NCBI RefSeq assembly: GCF_040954835.1
Contig: NC_090697.1
Coordinates: 6,336,501 to 6,400,500 of the forward strand
Source: Lepisosteus oculatus
Lineage: Eukaryota > Chordata > Actinopteri > Semionotiformes > Lepisosteidae
Direction: 5' to 3'
DNA: 64,000 nucleotides
Shown here: one piece after another, positions 1-11,100 of the stretch
How positions within the stretch are numbered: the stretch's first letter is position 1
Layout: each line of letters starts with the position of its first letter
The notes under the pieces: generated by a model
Database searches by the model: none
What the model was told of the DNA's origin: nothing
What the model saw: only the letters and a program-made list of their open reading frames with translations
Made by a program: the position numbers and the translations under genes

Positions 1-1574
1 CGGGCTTTACTGGAGCTAGGGCGTTTGGATTCAGAGTCCTCGCAGGCTGCAGTCCAGCGTTAAGAAAGAGCATGTGAAAAATATGTTGATAGCTGGTGTG
101 CTCAAACTTGGAACCAGAAGATCCAGCTGATTTGTCTTCTCACTCTCCTCCGAAAATATTGTTTAAACACGTAATGTAAGCAGGCAGTCTAACGATGTGT
201 GACGCGGATTTGAACTATTTAGAAAAGTTTAAAACTGAATTAATATAATTTTACTGACACGAATAACGGAGTGCAAACTAGCCTAGACCGGCAATAGAGT
301 TATTGGCGATGGCTATTGTTAGTATTAAATCAAGGATTCAAAGAAATTCTTAAAACCCGGGAAATGCCCTCTAATACTTGCAAGTTTTAGCAAAGTTCAA
401 CGCTCAGCATTTTTCATTAATATCATAAAATCTCACTCTAGTAGGAATTTCCGGTCTCTAAACAGTCTTATTGAAAAAAAAATAGAAGTTCATATAGACA
501 TATTTTAGTTGATACACTGCAGTATTCGATACACTATGCATCTCCTGCATTAATTTCTAAACGCATAAACATTTGATGAATTTTAACTTGTCAATGGGAA
601 TCTTATCAAGATACGGGTCATATCCCTGTCTCTTGTCCTGTCTAGTAGTGTAATAATTCATCCTTATCCAACCAATAAATCTGGAGTCCTGAAAAAGTGT
701 AGTTAGGGCATATAATGGATATTTAGAAATTATTCTGTTAAGGAAGTATCTGCGTATTATAGTGAGACTGTGATAGAGTGTCAAGCAGTGTATGAGTAAT
801 TTCCATTGTAGAGCCTTTAGTAAAATACTGTAAAAAGTGTTCATACTTAAATTATTGTTAGAAAAGAAAGGTGACAAAGATGGTGCCACAATCTATTGCT
901 TACATGTTTTTCAAATAACTGGTTTTAAATATTCAGAATTAAAAGTGCTGTTTTGTTATAAATGTATCCATCACTGTGATGGATAGAGTTAGTGATTCAA
1001 TCATTATGTAGAGCAACCAAATCAATTTTCACATTAAATATGGGCACAAAGGAAAGGATTCAAACATTTTGTCACAAATTACTTGAATTGCGTTTTAAAA
1101 ATGTAAATCTTTTCAATCCATGGTAGCTGCAGTATTTAAGAAGATGCATCACGTAACCATAAATTCCTAAAAAAAAGTGCTCTATCTGACCTCAAATTTG
1201 TGATACTACATTTATCCAGTGATGATCCTTATCTGGCATTGGGTATGTTCCAAGCATTTCCAGTCACAGAAACACGATCTGGAAACTGGAACAACACAGA
1301 TTACAGTCACACACCTCTCCTGTCATTTGGATTACAGCAATCAGAACTAGAGCACTCTCGTTACAGATTGTGTAAACATAGTATCCATTCCTCCAGTGGT
1401 ACAGATAACACTTATGTCTGCTGCTCCATTGGCGAGATAACATCACCCTCGCTTATGAATCCGGATTCAGCTATACAGCACATTGATGGACAGCAGAAAG
1501 TTGATTTGATGGTGTATAGGCTTCTGTTTACAGGCTGTGAAAAGGGACAGTTCTACATATAGTAGAACTATATG
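1..1574. other. Unassigned sequence upstream of DSE coding exons
   Basis: No coding region is supported. The first 60 bases or so are GC-richer than the rest and could belong to a non-coding leader exon of DSE, because the first coding exon at 4670 starts with a splice acceptor and so needs an upstream exon. I could not find a convincing donor. The short open frames here have no recognisable family. Confidence 0.3.
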
Positions 1575-1576
1575 TA

Positions 1577-1789
1577 CAGTGCCTTGCGAAAGTATTCGGC
1601 CCCCTTGAACTTTTCAACCTTTTGCCACATTTCAGGCTTCAAACATAAAGATATAAATTTTTTATTTTATGTGAAGAATCACCAACAAGTGGGACACAAT
1701 TGTGAAGTGGAACGAAATCTATTGGATTTTTGAAACTTTTTTAACTAATAAAAAAATGAAAAGTGGGGCGTGCAAAATTATTCGGCCCC
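1577..1789 (+). repeat. Left terminal inverted repeat of the Tc1-like element
   Basis: The complement of this stretch recurs at 2994-3206 with only a few mismatches. The outer end CAGTGCCTTGCG follows the TA target site directly. The inner end is near TTCGGCCCC. A repeat over 200 bp long is typical of the long inverted-repeat class of fish Tc1 elements, in which transposase binds sites at both ends of each repeat. Confidence 0.93.
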
Positions 1790-1967
1790 TTTACTTTCAG
1801 TGCAGCAAACTCACTCCAGAAGTTCAGCGAGGATCTCTGAATGATCCAATGTTGTCCTAAATGACTGATGGTGATAAATAGAATCCACCTGTGTGTAATC
1901 AAGTCTCTGTATAAATGCACCTGCTCTGTGATAGTCTCAAGGTTCTGTTGAAAGCGCAGAGAGCATC

Positions 1968-2987
1968 ATGAAGACCAAGGAACACACCAGGCAGGTCCGT
2001 AATACTGTTGTGGAGAAGTTTAAAGCCGGATTTGGATACAAAAAGATTTCCCAAGCTTCAAACATCCCAAGGAGCACTGTGCAAGCGATCATCTTGAAAT
2101 GGAAGGAGTATCAGACCACTGCAAATCTACCAAGACCTGGCCGTCCCTCTAAACTTTCAGCTCAGACAAGGAGAAGACTGATCAGAGATGCAGCCAAGAG
2201 GCCCATGATCACTCTGGATGAACTGCAGAGAACTACAGCTGAGGTGGGAGAGTCTGTCCATAGGACAACAATCAGTCTTACACTGCAAAAATCTGGCCTT
2301 TATGGAAGAGTGGCAAGAAGAAAGCCATTTCTCAAAGATATCCATAAAAAGTCTCGTCTAAAGTTTGCCACAAGCCACCTGGGAGACACCCCAAACATGT
2401 GGAAGAAGGTGCTCTGGTCAGATGAAACCAAAATCGAACTTTTTGGCCACAATGCAAAACGATATGTTTGGCGTAAAAGCAACACAGCTCATCACCCTCA
2501 ACACACCATCCCCACTGTCAAACATGGTGGTGGCAGCATCATGGTTTGGGCCTGCTTTTCTTCAGCAGGGACAGGGAAGATGGTTAAAATTGAGGGGAAG
2601 ATGGATGCAGCCAAATACAGGACCATTCTGGATGAAAACCTGTTGGAGTCTGCAAAAGACCTGAAACTGGGACGGAGATTTATCTTCCAACAAGACAATG
2701 ATCCCAAACATACAGCAAAATCTACAAAGGAATGGTTCACAAATAAACGTATCCAGGTGTTTGAATGGCCAAGTCAAAGTCCAGACCTGAATCCAATCGA
2801 GAATCTGTGGAAAGAGCTGAAAACTGCTGTTCACAAACGCTCTCCATCCAACCTCACTGAGCTCAAGCTGTTTTGCAAGGAAGAATGGGCAAGAATTTCA
2901 GTCTCTCGATGTGCAAAACTGATAGAGACATACCCCAAGCGACTTGCAGCTGTAATCGCAGCAAAAGGTGGCTCTACAAAGTATTAA
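1968..2987 (+). CDS. Tc1-like transposase, intact
   Basis: A 339-residue transposase, the usual length for Tc1-like enzymes, which cut and paste the element at TA sites. Residues about 1-120 carry the paired helix-turn-helix DNA-binding region. A GRPR-like linker (PGRPSKLS) lies at 57-64. The catalytic domain has Asp152 (WSDETK), Asp243 (QQDNDPKHT) and Glu278 (NPIENLW). Exactly 34 residues separate the last two, giving the DD34E signature. A glycine-rich box (KHGGGSIMVW) lies at 185-194. The ATG lies about 180 bp inside the left repeat and the stop lies a few bases before the right repeat, as expected. I see no frameshift or stop. Activity is inferred, not shown. Confidence 0.96.
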   Translation: MKTKEHTRQVRNTVVEKFKAGFGYKKISQASNIPRSTVQAIILKWKEYQTTANLPRPGRPSKLSAQTRRRLIRDAAKRPMITLDELQRTTAEVGESVHRTTISLTLQKSGLYGRVARRKPFLKDIHKKSRLKFATSHLGDTPNMWKKVLWSDETKIELFGHNAKRYVWRKSNTAHHPQHTIPTVKHGGGSIMVWACFSSAGTGKMVKIEGKMDAAKYRTILDENLLESAKDLKLGRRFIFQQDNDPKHTAKSTKEWFTNKRIQVFEWPSQSPDLNPIENLWKELKTAVHKRSPSNLTELKLFCKEEWARISVSRCAKLIETYPKRLAAVIAAKGGSTKY

Positions 2988-2993
2988 CGCAAG

Positions 2994-3206
2994 GGGGCCG
3001 AATAATTTTGCACGCCCCACTTTTCATTTTTTTATTAGTTAAAAAAGTTTCAAAAATCCAATAGATTTTGTTCCACTTCACAATTGTGTCCCACTTGTTG
3101 GTGATTCTTCACATAAAATAAAAAATTTATATCTTTATGTTTGAAGCCTGAAATGTGGCAAAAGGTTGAAAAGTTCAAGGGGGCCGAATACTTTCGCAAG
3201 GCACTG
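2994..3206 (-). repeat. Right terminal inverted repeat of the Tc1-like element
   Basis: Inverted match to 1577-1789, ending CGCAAGGCACTG before the TA at 3207-3208. The few differences from the left repeat are scattered single bases, which suggests limited age. Confidence 0.93.
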
Positions 3207-3287
3207 TATATGGGGGTATATAGTAGACTATGTGAGAGGCGATATAACTACTCATCAGACACAGCCAGGAAGCACAAATCGCTGGTT

Positions 3288-3868
3288 TTGCAGCCATATC
3301 ACCCTGCAACTCACTGCAACTGGCAGCCCACTGAGGCTCAGCAAGTGTGAGCCTGGTCAGTACCTGGATGGAGACCTGAGAAAAACTGTGGTTGCTGCTG
3401 GAAGAGGTGTTAGTGGGGCCAGTAGGGGGCGCTCACCATGTGGTCTGTGTGGCTCCTAATGCCTCAGTATAGTGACGGGGACACTGTACTGTAAAAAGAT
3501 GCCATCGTTCTGATGAGACGTAAAACCGAGGTCCTGACTCTCTGTGGTCATTATTAATCCCAGGACGTTTTCTCGAAAAGAGTAGGGCTGTTACCCAGGC
3601 ATCCTGGCCAAATTTCCCATTGGCCTTTACCAGTCATTGGCTCCTAATAATCCCCATCTATGAATTGGCTTAATCACTCTGCTCTCCTCCCCACTGAGAG
3701 CTGGTGTGTGGGGAGAGTACTGGTGCACTATGGCTGCTGTCACATCATCCAGGTGGGGCTGCACACTGGTGCTGGTGGAGGGGATCCTCATTACCTGTAA
3801 AGCGCTTTAAGTGGAGTGTCCAGAAAAGTGCTATACAAGTATAAGCAATTATTATTATTAATTAATTA
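3288..3868 (+). repeat. 5S rRNA-derived SINE (SINE3 type)
   Basis: The head resembles 5S rRNA: a start like GCCATATCACCCTG, a box-A-like stretch at about 3333-3355, and a box-C-like stretch at 3357-3376 (CAGTACCTGGATGGAGACC, against the 5S internal promoter). A unique body follows. The 3' tail, with AAAGCGCTTTAAG, a TATACAAGTATAAGCAATTATT stretch and an (ATT)n run, resembles the tail of L2-type LINEs. A second copy in the opposite orientation lies at 47578-48141. 5S-headed SINEs transcribed by RNA polymerase III are known in fish; assigning this one to that class rests on my alignment by eye. Confidence 0.75.
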
Positions 3869-4669
3869 TAGATCTGTGCAGGAACATTCCAAGTGTCCTA
3901 AAACAATTAGATAGCAGTTATGAGGTGTAGATGCCCTAAAGCCATTGATGCCAGTGGTGGCCAAACAAGGTCATCCATTGTTGAGCTAGTTTTTGATTAC
4001 GTGTTGGGTTTATTATTTTGGGTTTTGTGTTTATTTAACAGTCATACAGTGTAGATTTCCATGGAATTTACTAAATTATGTGACAAAGTTTGAATGCTTA
4101 CATTCTTCAACTACAGAATTACAGTACATCTACAGAAGTCCTAATAAGCAGAAAATGCAGAACTAGGAAATTGTGCTCTCAGCTGAATTGATTCGTTTTT
4201 TCTAATTAAAGCTCCTACTGTATTTGATTCAACATGTATGGTAATTGAGATTTTCTTACTCATTGTGGACTCCGCACTCTGCAAAAACCTTGTGAAAACA
4301 AATCACACCAACAACCAACACGTTTTAAGAGACATACAGTATAGTATAAACATGGGTTCTAAAGTACTCAGGCATTAAGAAGTGTGCCTACGTAATTACT
4401 GGCAGGGTGTTTTTTGAAACATTTAAAAAATCAATGCAAGGTACAGTATATCCTGTAAACAGACTTTTATCCAATGTGTGGTATAGATTACTTTAGTCTA
4501 GAAAAACCCCAAGCAGCACATTTTACTTGCAGTTTTCTAAATGCCGAAGGAATGCTAAATTCTTAGACATACAGCTGAATCCAATTATTGTGAGCATGCA
4601 GAGACTTCAAACTTCAAACCCATGGCCCTGCTTATTATTTTTTTTCTTATTCCATCCCATTTGTTTTAG
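3869..4669. other. Presumed DSE intron or leader, no feature
   Basis: AT-rich sequence with no coding or repeat family I recognise. It ends in a pyrimidine-rich tract and the AG acceptor of the first DSE coding exon. Confidence 0.5.
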
Positions 4670-5124
4670 ATTCTTCAGAAATGGTCTGGTCCCACCTCTG
4701 ATGTCAGAATGAGGACTTATACGCGTGGGGCCCCCACAGTGTTTTTCATAACCCTGTTCTGCTTTTCCCTGGCCCTGTCGCTGGAAGAAGACCCCAGTGG
4801 TGGAATCCCTTTTCTTGGTGGGAATTACGATGGCCACCCCATGCTGTATTTCTCCAGGGAGGAGGTGGGAGCCCTGCAACGTCAGGGTCGGGGCACGCAC
4901 TTGCACATCGCCGCCAAGATCCAAGAGGCGGGCCGGACCATGCTCGCCCACCCCGAAGAGTACCTCCCGCCCTGGAGCCCGGCGGACTTCAGCGCCCGCT
5001 GGAACGAAATCTATGGGAATAACCTGGGAGTGCTGTCCATGTTCTGCGTGCTGTTCCCCGAAACCGAGAGGGCCCTGGACCTGGCGAGGGAGTACATGGA
5101 AAGGATGGCAGCGCAGCCTAGTTG
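4670..5124 (+). CDS. DSE: DSE coding exon 1 (with 39 nt of leader)
   Basis: The acceptor TTGTTTTAG ends at 4669. Coding starts at 4709 with [17 protein letters not shown], a close match to the vertebrate DSE amino terminus and signal peptide. The exon carries the [15 protein letters not shown] and [12 protein letters not shown] segments and ends inside the Trp139 codon (TG|G) before GTATAT. This exon is markedly GC-rich in its second half compared with the introns around it. An open frame continues past the donor, but it departs from the family at once and is intronic. Confidence 0.95.
4681..4712 (+). promoter_or_regulatory. Two chained upstream ORFs overlapping the DSE start codon
   Basis: Between the acceptor at 4669 and the DSE ATG lie two tiny ORFs. 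The first runs 4681-4701 (six codons and TGA), with a favourable context (G at -3, G at +4). Its stop shares one base with the next ATG at 4701, forming TGATG. The second ORF (4701-4712, three codons and TGA) ends in a stop that overlaps the DSE ATG at 4709, forming ATGA. Ribosomes that start upstream would therefore end exactly where the next start lies, an arrangement compatible with reinitiation or with dampened translation. The sequence is certain if 4670 is the exon edge; the regulatory role is inference. Confidence 0.55.
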
Positions 5125-8100
5125 GTATATTTTTGTCTTTGTTTTCTCCTCGCGCGCGGCTCTCCCTGCCCCTGCTGTGATTCCCTCAGCCCCAGTCCCC
5201 AGACAGAGGGGAAAAAGGCCCTCACGCCACAGGACCAGGTGCCAGGCTTCAGCTGAGTTTGACACCGTCTAGATGTCGGAGGGGGTGATTAATGTAACAG
5301 GACTCACTGTGCCAAGCCATTTACTGTACATTTACAAGAATGTGCCAGCAGCCCACAGCCTGGCTAAGGGCAGAGCTTTGTGTTGGGATTAGACACACTA
5401 TGTAGGTATTCTAGATTTGGATGGTAAGGACTACAAATTTGTTTAATCATTACAACAGTGCTGTAATGCATTTTACACAGTGCTATTTTTTGTGCTCGCC
5501 CCATATTGATATTCCTGTAGCCGGTAATGATTAAAGTACTGATTATTACATTTTTTTTACAAGTACAACTCGAATGAAAAAGACCTGAAGGAGGCCAGTG
5601 AGCCCACTTTTACACATACATACAAGTGCTAATTGATCCTAAAACTCTTTCATCTGGGTTAAATGTAACAAATATGAGGGACAATGAAATAAGGTTTATA
5701 AGATAAAGGTTATTTAAACAGGTCTCTGGAGGTATGCACATTTGTTTTCTCTAATGACATGACCATGGTTTGTTAGTAAAATGATGCCCCAAAATGCAAT
5801 GGTTTAAAGTAAAATATTACACACAATACCTTTAGTGCCTATATACAAATATTTTCTACTGAAGCTAAACTTGTTGTCAGCAAACATTAATTCAGGCCTG
5901 AAAGTCTTCTAGGAAATTAATCTTCTAACATTAAGGGGAATGTTGAGAAAGAATAAAAATCTGATAAGTGGTTTAACACTTGAGTGCTATTTATGCTTAA
6001 GTGAGAAAAAAACAGCATTGCCTAAGCTTACTGCTTAGATAAGGTTAGATGTCTGAGATAGTTCAACACACTGCATATTTTTACAGGAAATCTGTGGTTT
6101 GTGAATTTTACCCACAATAACTCTAGCTCATCCATTTGTGTATGCTAAGCAGTTTTAGGGGAAGTTTTTGCTGATTTTTGCATGTTTATAACAAATTGCA
6201 GCTGTGATTAGGAGTCATTGAATGTAACACCTCTTACGTTTTGAGTTATTGAATAGTTTTGTTCTTGTTTTATATTAAATAAAAATGCTATTTAATAACT
6301 ATACATTACATATTATCCTTCCATCAACCTTTTTGACCCAGTTTTAACTATAAAGACTTCCTGGGCTTTATTGTCCTTCACTTGTAACTTAAATTTAATT
6401 TAATCTTCTAGAAACTCCTTTCTCCTTTTCCTGGGCGGAGTGGTGGCTCTGTAGCTAAGGATCTGTGCCTGTGGCTGGAAGGTTGCCGGTTCATATCCCG
6501 CGGCTGGCAGAGGAATCCTACTCTGTTGGGCCCCTGAGCAAGGCCCTTAACCCCAGCTGCTCCAGGGGTGCTGTATAAATGGCTGACCCTGCACTCTGAC
6601 CCCCAGCTTCTCTCCCTGTCTGGGTGTCTCATGGAGAGCAGGCTGGGGTAGGTGAAAAGACTAAAATTCCCAAAACAAGAAATTGTATATGGCCAATAAA
6701 GTGATCTGATCTGAAGTTTGTTGAAAAATGACTTCTGACACCTGAAAAAGGCTCCATGGCAGAAACGTTTTGTTTTCTTTCTTCTTTTTTTCAGCATGGA
6801 ATAAACCTATTACTTGTTCCTTTGCAGTCTACGCATGCTGACAGGGCTATCCACCCGAAGAACTAAGTGTGTTCACATGCCTTTGGAATTGTAGATATTA
6901 CAGAGATACCCCTTGTCTTACCAGAATTCAGTTTATTTCTCATATGCTCAAATGTCTGTTTGCATGCATGATTTAATACAAAGACACATTTACCACAGTA
7001 AATTCATCTCTTCTACCTTGATCAACGCTTACAATAATAAATTAATGTCCAATTAATATTGCAAAAATGCTGATACTACTAAATAAGTGTAGTTAAATTA
7101 ATCAGTCAATTACATTATTTAAAATAAACCTAACAAAGAGCTTTTCAGAGAACCATGAATATGAGCTTTTGCATTCTAGTTTATTCTTTCCCTAGTCCTG
7201 GCTGAACTGAGTCACCTTATTATCTAAGACTGTGGAGAAAATTAACGTCAATATTTGCAGTGATGAATGCTATAAGAATTTATGTGTTTATGTTAGAAAC
7301 TGTGTTTAGCAGCTCCTAGAGAATGCTGCTTAACATGTTTCCAGTCAGGGGAAATCAAACATTTACTGTAAGTGTGAAGTTAATAATGTGGTGCAAATGT
7401 TCAGTGGTTTGTGCTCTGTAAAGCTTCAGTGCTTCTCAAAAACCGTACTAGTAAAACCGTTTTCATTGGATATTCAGCCATGTGATTATTATTATGTCTT
7501 TATTTCATTCACTTACTGTATATACATGCCAGTGTTAGATGAGTTTGAGTTGGTTAGGGTGTCATTAGCTGCACGATAAGATCCCCTGCGGCTTGCTAGG
7601 AGCCTGCGAGATTGAGCAGTGTGTTATTAATTAGAGAAAGTGACATCCGTTCAGTGCAAGTTTCATCAGCCCTGCTATCATTGCATCTGCTGTAGCTATG
7701 ACATTATTACACAGCCTCCATTAGATATGATTGACAACATAAATTTGTGGTGGTCATAATCATGTTCGTAGTTTTACGCCTCTGGCTCAGTAAAGATGCA
7801 GCTACGGTATATTGTGAGAAAAATGAAGTGATTTCAAGAAAAAGCTTGTTTATGAGAAGGCAAGCTATTATTATTGAGGCTGAAACCAAAGATCTAGCAT
7901 TCCAGTAAGAGTTTTTCTTAGCAATGAAGATTTAGTGTATACCTTTTTGTATACCTTACTTATATATTTTTTGTATACCTTTATGTTTTATAAACTGCGT
8001 ATAAAGAAGATTCTGTTTTAATCTGTAAAAGCAAAAAAGTCTCTCAAGACAGTTTACTGACTTGTAACTTAACAAAAATCACTTCTCTCTTTTCCTGTAA

Positions 8101-11100
8101 TGTTGTGACGAGAATGGGATACATATTTACAGTACGTGTTTCTGTTATCCTGCCTAGAGAAACATTGAATAGAACACCTTAAAATAATGAATGGAAGTGA
8201 TTAAAATGCCAGGAGAGTAGAAAAATACAGTATCTCTCCATAAGGCTTTGTGGTCTGTTTAGTCATGTGCATAAAGCTAACTTGCTGTTCCAAGTGTGCA
8301 AGAAATGTTAATAGAGCACATCAATAGGTGCCATTCACAAGCATCAATACTGCACTTCATTTTCCTTGTCCAACCAGGACTCCAGTTAATTAAAGAAAAT
8401 ATTCACAGACCGAGAATGTAGTGTTATATCTCAAAATAGCTCCATGCTGTGACGTAGTAGAGATGTTTTACTTTTCTGTGAGTTTTGCAGTTTTCTGATT
8501 AAAAAGCATGAAAGAGTTTAACATTAAGATGAGGCCATTGCAGTGCAATCTGGAATCTGGGCATTGGTTTGCTGAGCTCTTCTAACTCTTTCTTTAAAGT
8601 TTCTTAAGACCAGAGTTTTTTAAAATAAATTCCATCTGTCTTTATCCATGAAAAAATGAAGGAGCCAGCAGAAACAGCTTTTCAAGCTGCCGTGCTCATC
8701 TCATTGGATTGATCATTTTGGTTTGGTATGCTAATTAAAATTCAAGCATGACTGCTTGTTTTAAGGACAGCTTGGCTATGTTTAAATGCATGTGTAGGGG
8801 TTTTGGCAAGCGGTAATTGGAGATGGCATAAATATCTCAGGAGACCAGGATAAAGTGCAGAAATGCACTTCGTTTGATGGTGTCTTCACATACAGATTTT
8901 CTTGGAATGAATAAATGGAAATAACCAAAACAAGGGAAGATGAGCTTTTCAGAAACTGCCCTGCAGTGGGTAGTTAATATTTAGGTTTGGTCTGTATGAT
9001 GGAAAACTGAGTTTCTTCATTGCAGTGCAAATGATTTGCATAAAACTAACTAAAACGCACTGGAATGCTTCATATCTTAATTCTGAAATCTGCCACAGTT
9101 AACAGACAAAGTAACCACTAAACATGGATTTTCACAAATGAACAGCTCGTGATATATGTTCTCTCTTTACTAACACTTTTATTATGGTTTTAAAATTTCA
9201 CAGAAAACCTTGAAAGTGGCTCTGAAAACACCGCTGACTGAGGTCTCTGTGACCCTTAATTATAGAGCCACTAGCTTGTGGAAAAGAACCATATCCCCAC
9301 TATGATCCAAAAGCACATGGCTTATGTTTGTACTTAGATCACTGCACATGTTTTAACCTTATTTTGCTAGAATACTTTTTATTGATATTGTATAGTTTGC
9401 CTTCTTAAACCACCTAATCCCTCTCCTGCTTACTCTTTTTTTCGAAAGTAAAAAAAATAATTCTATCTGATAACCCTTATATAATCTCATTCAATAAATC
9501 TACTGTATATGGAGAACTGTTAAGGACAGTGGTAACATCCAGAAAATGGGATAAAACAGAAAAAAACTGCTTAATAGATGCCTCTCTAGATTAGCAACAC
9601 TTGTGTTGCTTAAAGTGTATTTTGTGTTTCTGTAGATATATGCCTATTACATTTTTGAGTGGGTAGTTGGAAAGATTCATAAATAAGAATTCACCTTTCC
9701 CCTCTCTCTTACAGTTTAAATGTATTAAAATGAAATAATGCATATTTACTGGCACTGACCATCTTCAATTTGGAAATGCGAAGAATGATGTTAAATGCCA
9801 GCAACTGTTTACAAAAAAGACATTTTTGCATTGTCTGCTAAAAAACAGATATATGTTATGAAAATGTTAATTGTTCATTATCTGACCCTCTTCTTCAGAA
9901 ACATTTATAAGGTCTTCTGAGTACTCCTGCACTGACTGATCTCAAACAATCATGCCAAATCTTCTGCAGTACTGCTCCTAGAATGGTGCAGTGGCCATCT
10001 GAAAGTCTAAATACACCCTGTGTATTGATCACTGTGGTTGCTTGTTCAAACAATGTACAGTAGGGTGTTCTCCTAGTTTAATTGCTATAATAGTTTCAAT
10101 TATCTTGCATGTAATAGACGTCAGCCATACTGGGCTATAATTACTTCAGTTTTCTCATTGTTTTTTGGATGGACATTACATTATCAAGTCTACAGTCCCT
10201 TGTTACTAAAAATGTCACTCACACAATGGGTCATAAAATATTCATCGAACAACAACATGTTTAGCAAACATTTTTTGCTCACATTTTGTCCAAATAGCTC
10301 CAAAGTAATTGGTGTAATTACAAACAAGAGGAGTGTTTATGAAAATTGGTTTCCAGTGTCAACCGAGGTGGATGTCTGATATTTTTACACAGAATTCAAA
10401 CTACCTTTAACCCTGAAACAGCTGTACTAATTAGCTTAAAATCTGGCAGGTTTCATCAGCACTCAAACCTGCTTCAGGTTTCTACCTTAATGTCAAATAT
10501 GATGCAGCAAGACTGTTATGATTGCAGCAGATCATGATGTGCTAGGTGACACTTGGAAAGTGTCATTCTAGTGAGAAGGACAGTACAATAGAATAAGACA
10601 GGGCATCTCTATACCCCCAACTGCTCCTAAAAACTGTTTGACCAATTAATTTCAAACTTGGTAAGCATTATTCTAGTGACAATACAATTAGCCCCTTGTA
10701 GAGAAGCGTTTTTGTTTACGAGTGTGAATTTAAGTATCCGTATACTTGACTAGTTTACTAACTATTCCAAGTCTAGATCATTAATATAAATTAAGAGCAT
10801 AGTGATCATACTACAGATCCCTGTGGTACTCCACTAATTACATCACACTAATTTGAGTATGCCCCCTTTATCTGAACCCTTTGCTGTCTAGTTCATAACC
10901 ATTTCTCAATCCAATCCCAACACTTACACACTTTCGAATGCCAACCACCTGCAATTCAGGAATTAATTTTTTATGGGAAACTTTATAAAAAGCTGTCTGA
11001 GAACCTAAATACGTGTAGAGCATATGATATGGTGTATTGATTACTGAGGTTGCTTGTTCAAACAACATTACAGTAGTTCTAGTTATCTTGCATGTAATAG

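Larger units (their letters stand above)
1577..3206 (+). mobile_element. Complete Tc1-like DNA transposon
   Basis: A 1,630-bp element bounded by inverted repeats of about 213 bp that start CAGTGCCTTGCGAAAG and end in the complement. It is flanked on each side by the TA dinucleotide (1575-1576 and 3207-3208) that Tc1/mariner elements duplicate on insertion. One uninterrupted transposase gene sits between the repeats. Structure and size are those of a full-length fish Tc1-like element. Both the coding part and the termini look undamaged, so it is a candidate autonomous copy. It lies about 1.5 kb before the first DSE coding exon, on the same strand, presumably within DSE upstream intron or flank. 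Confidence 0.96.

Noticed and set aside
5125-5272. Extension of DSE exon 1 to the stop at 5272
   Set aside because: Similarity to DSE ends exactly at the GTATAT donor and resumes in frame at 13511, so the extension is intron.
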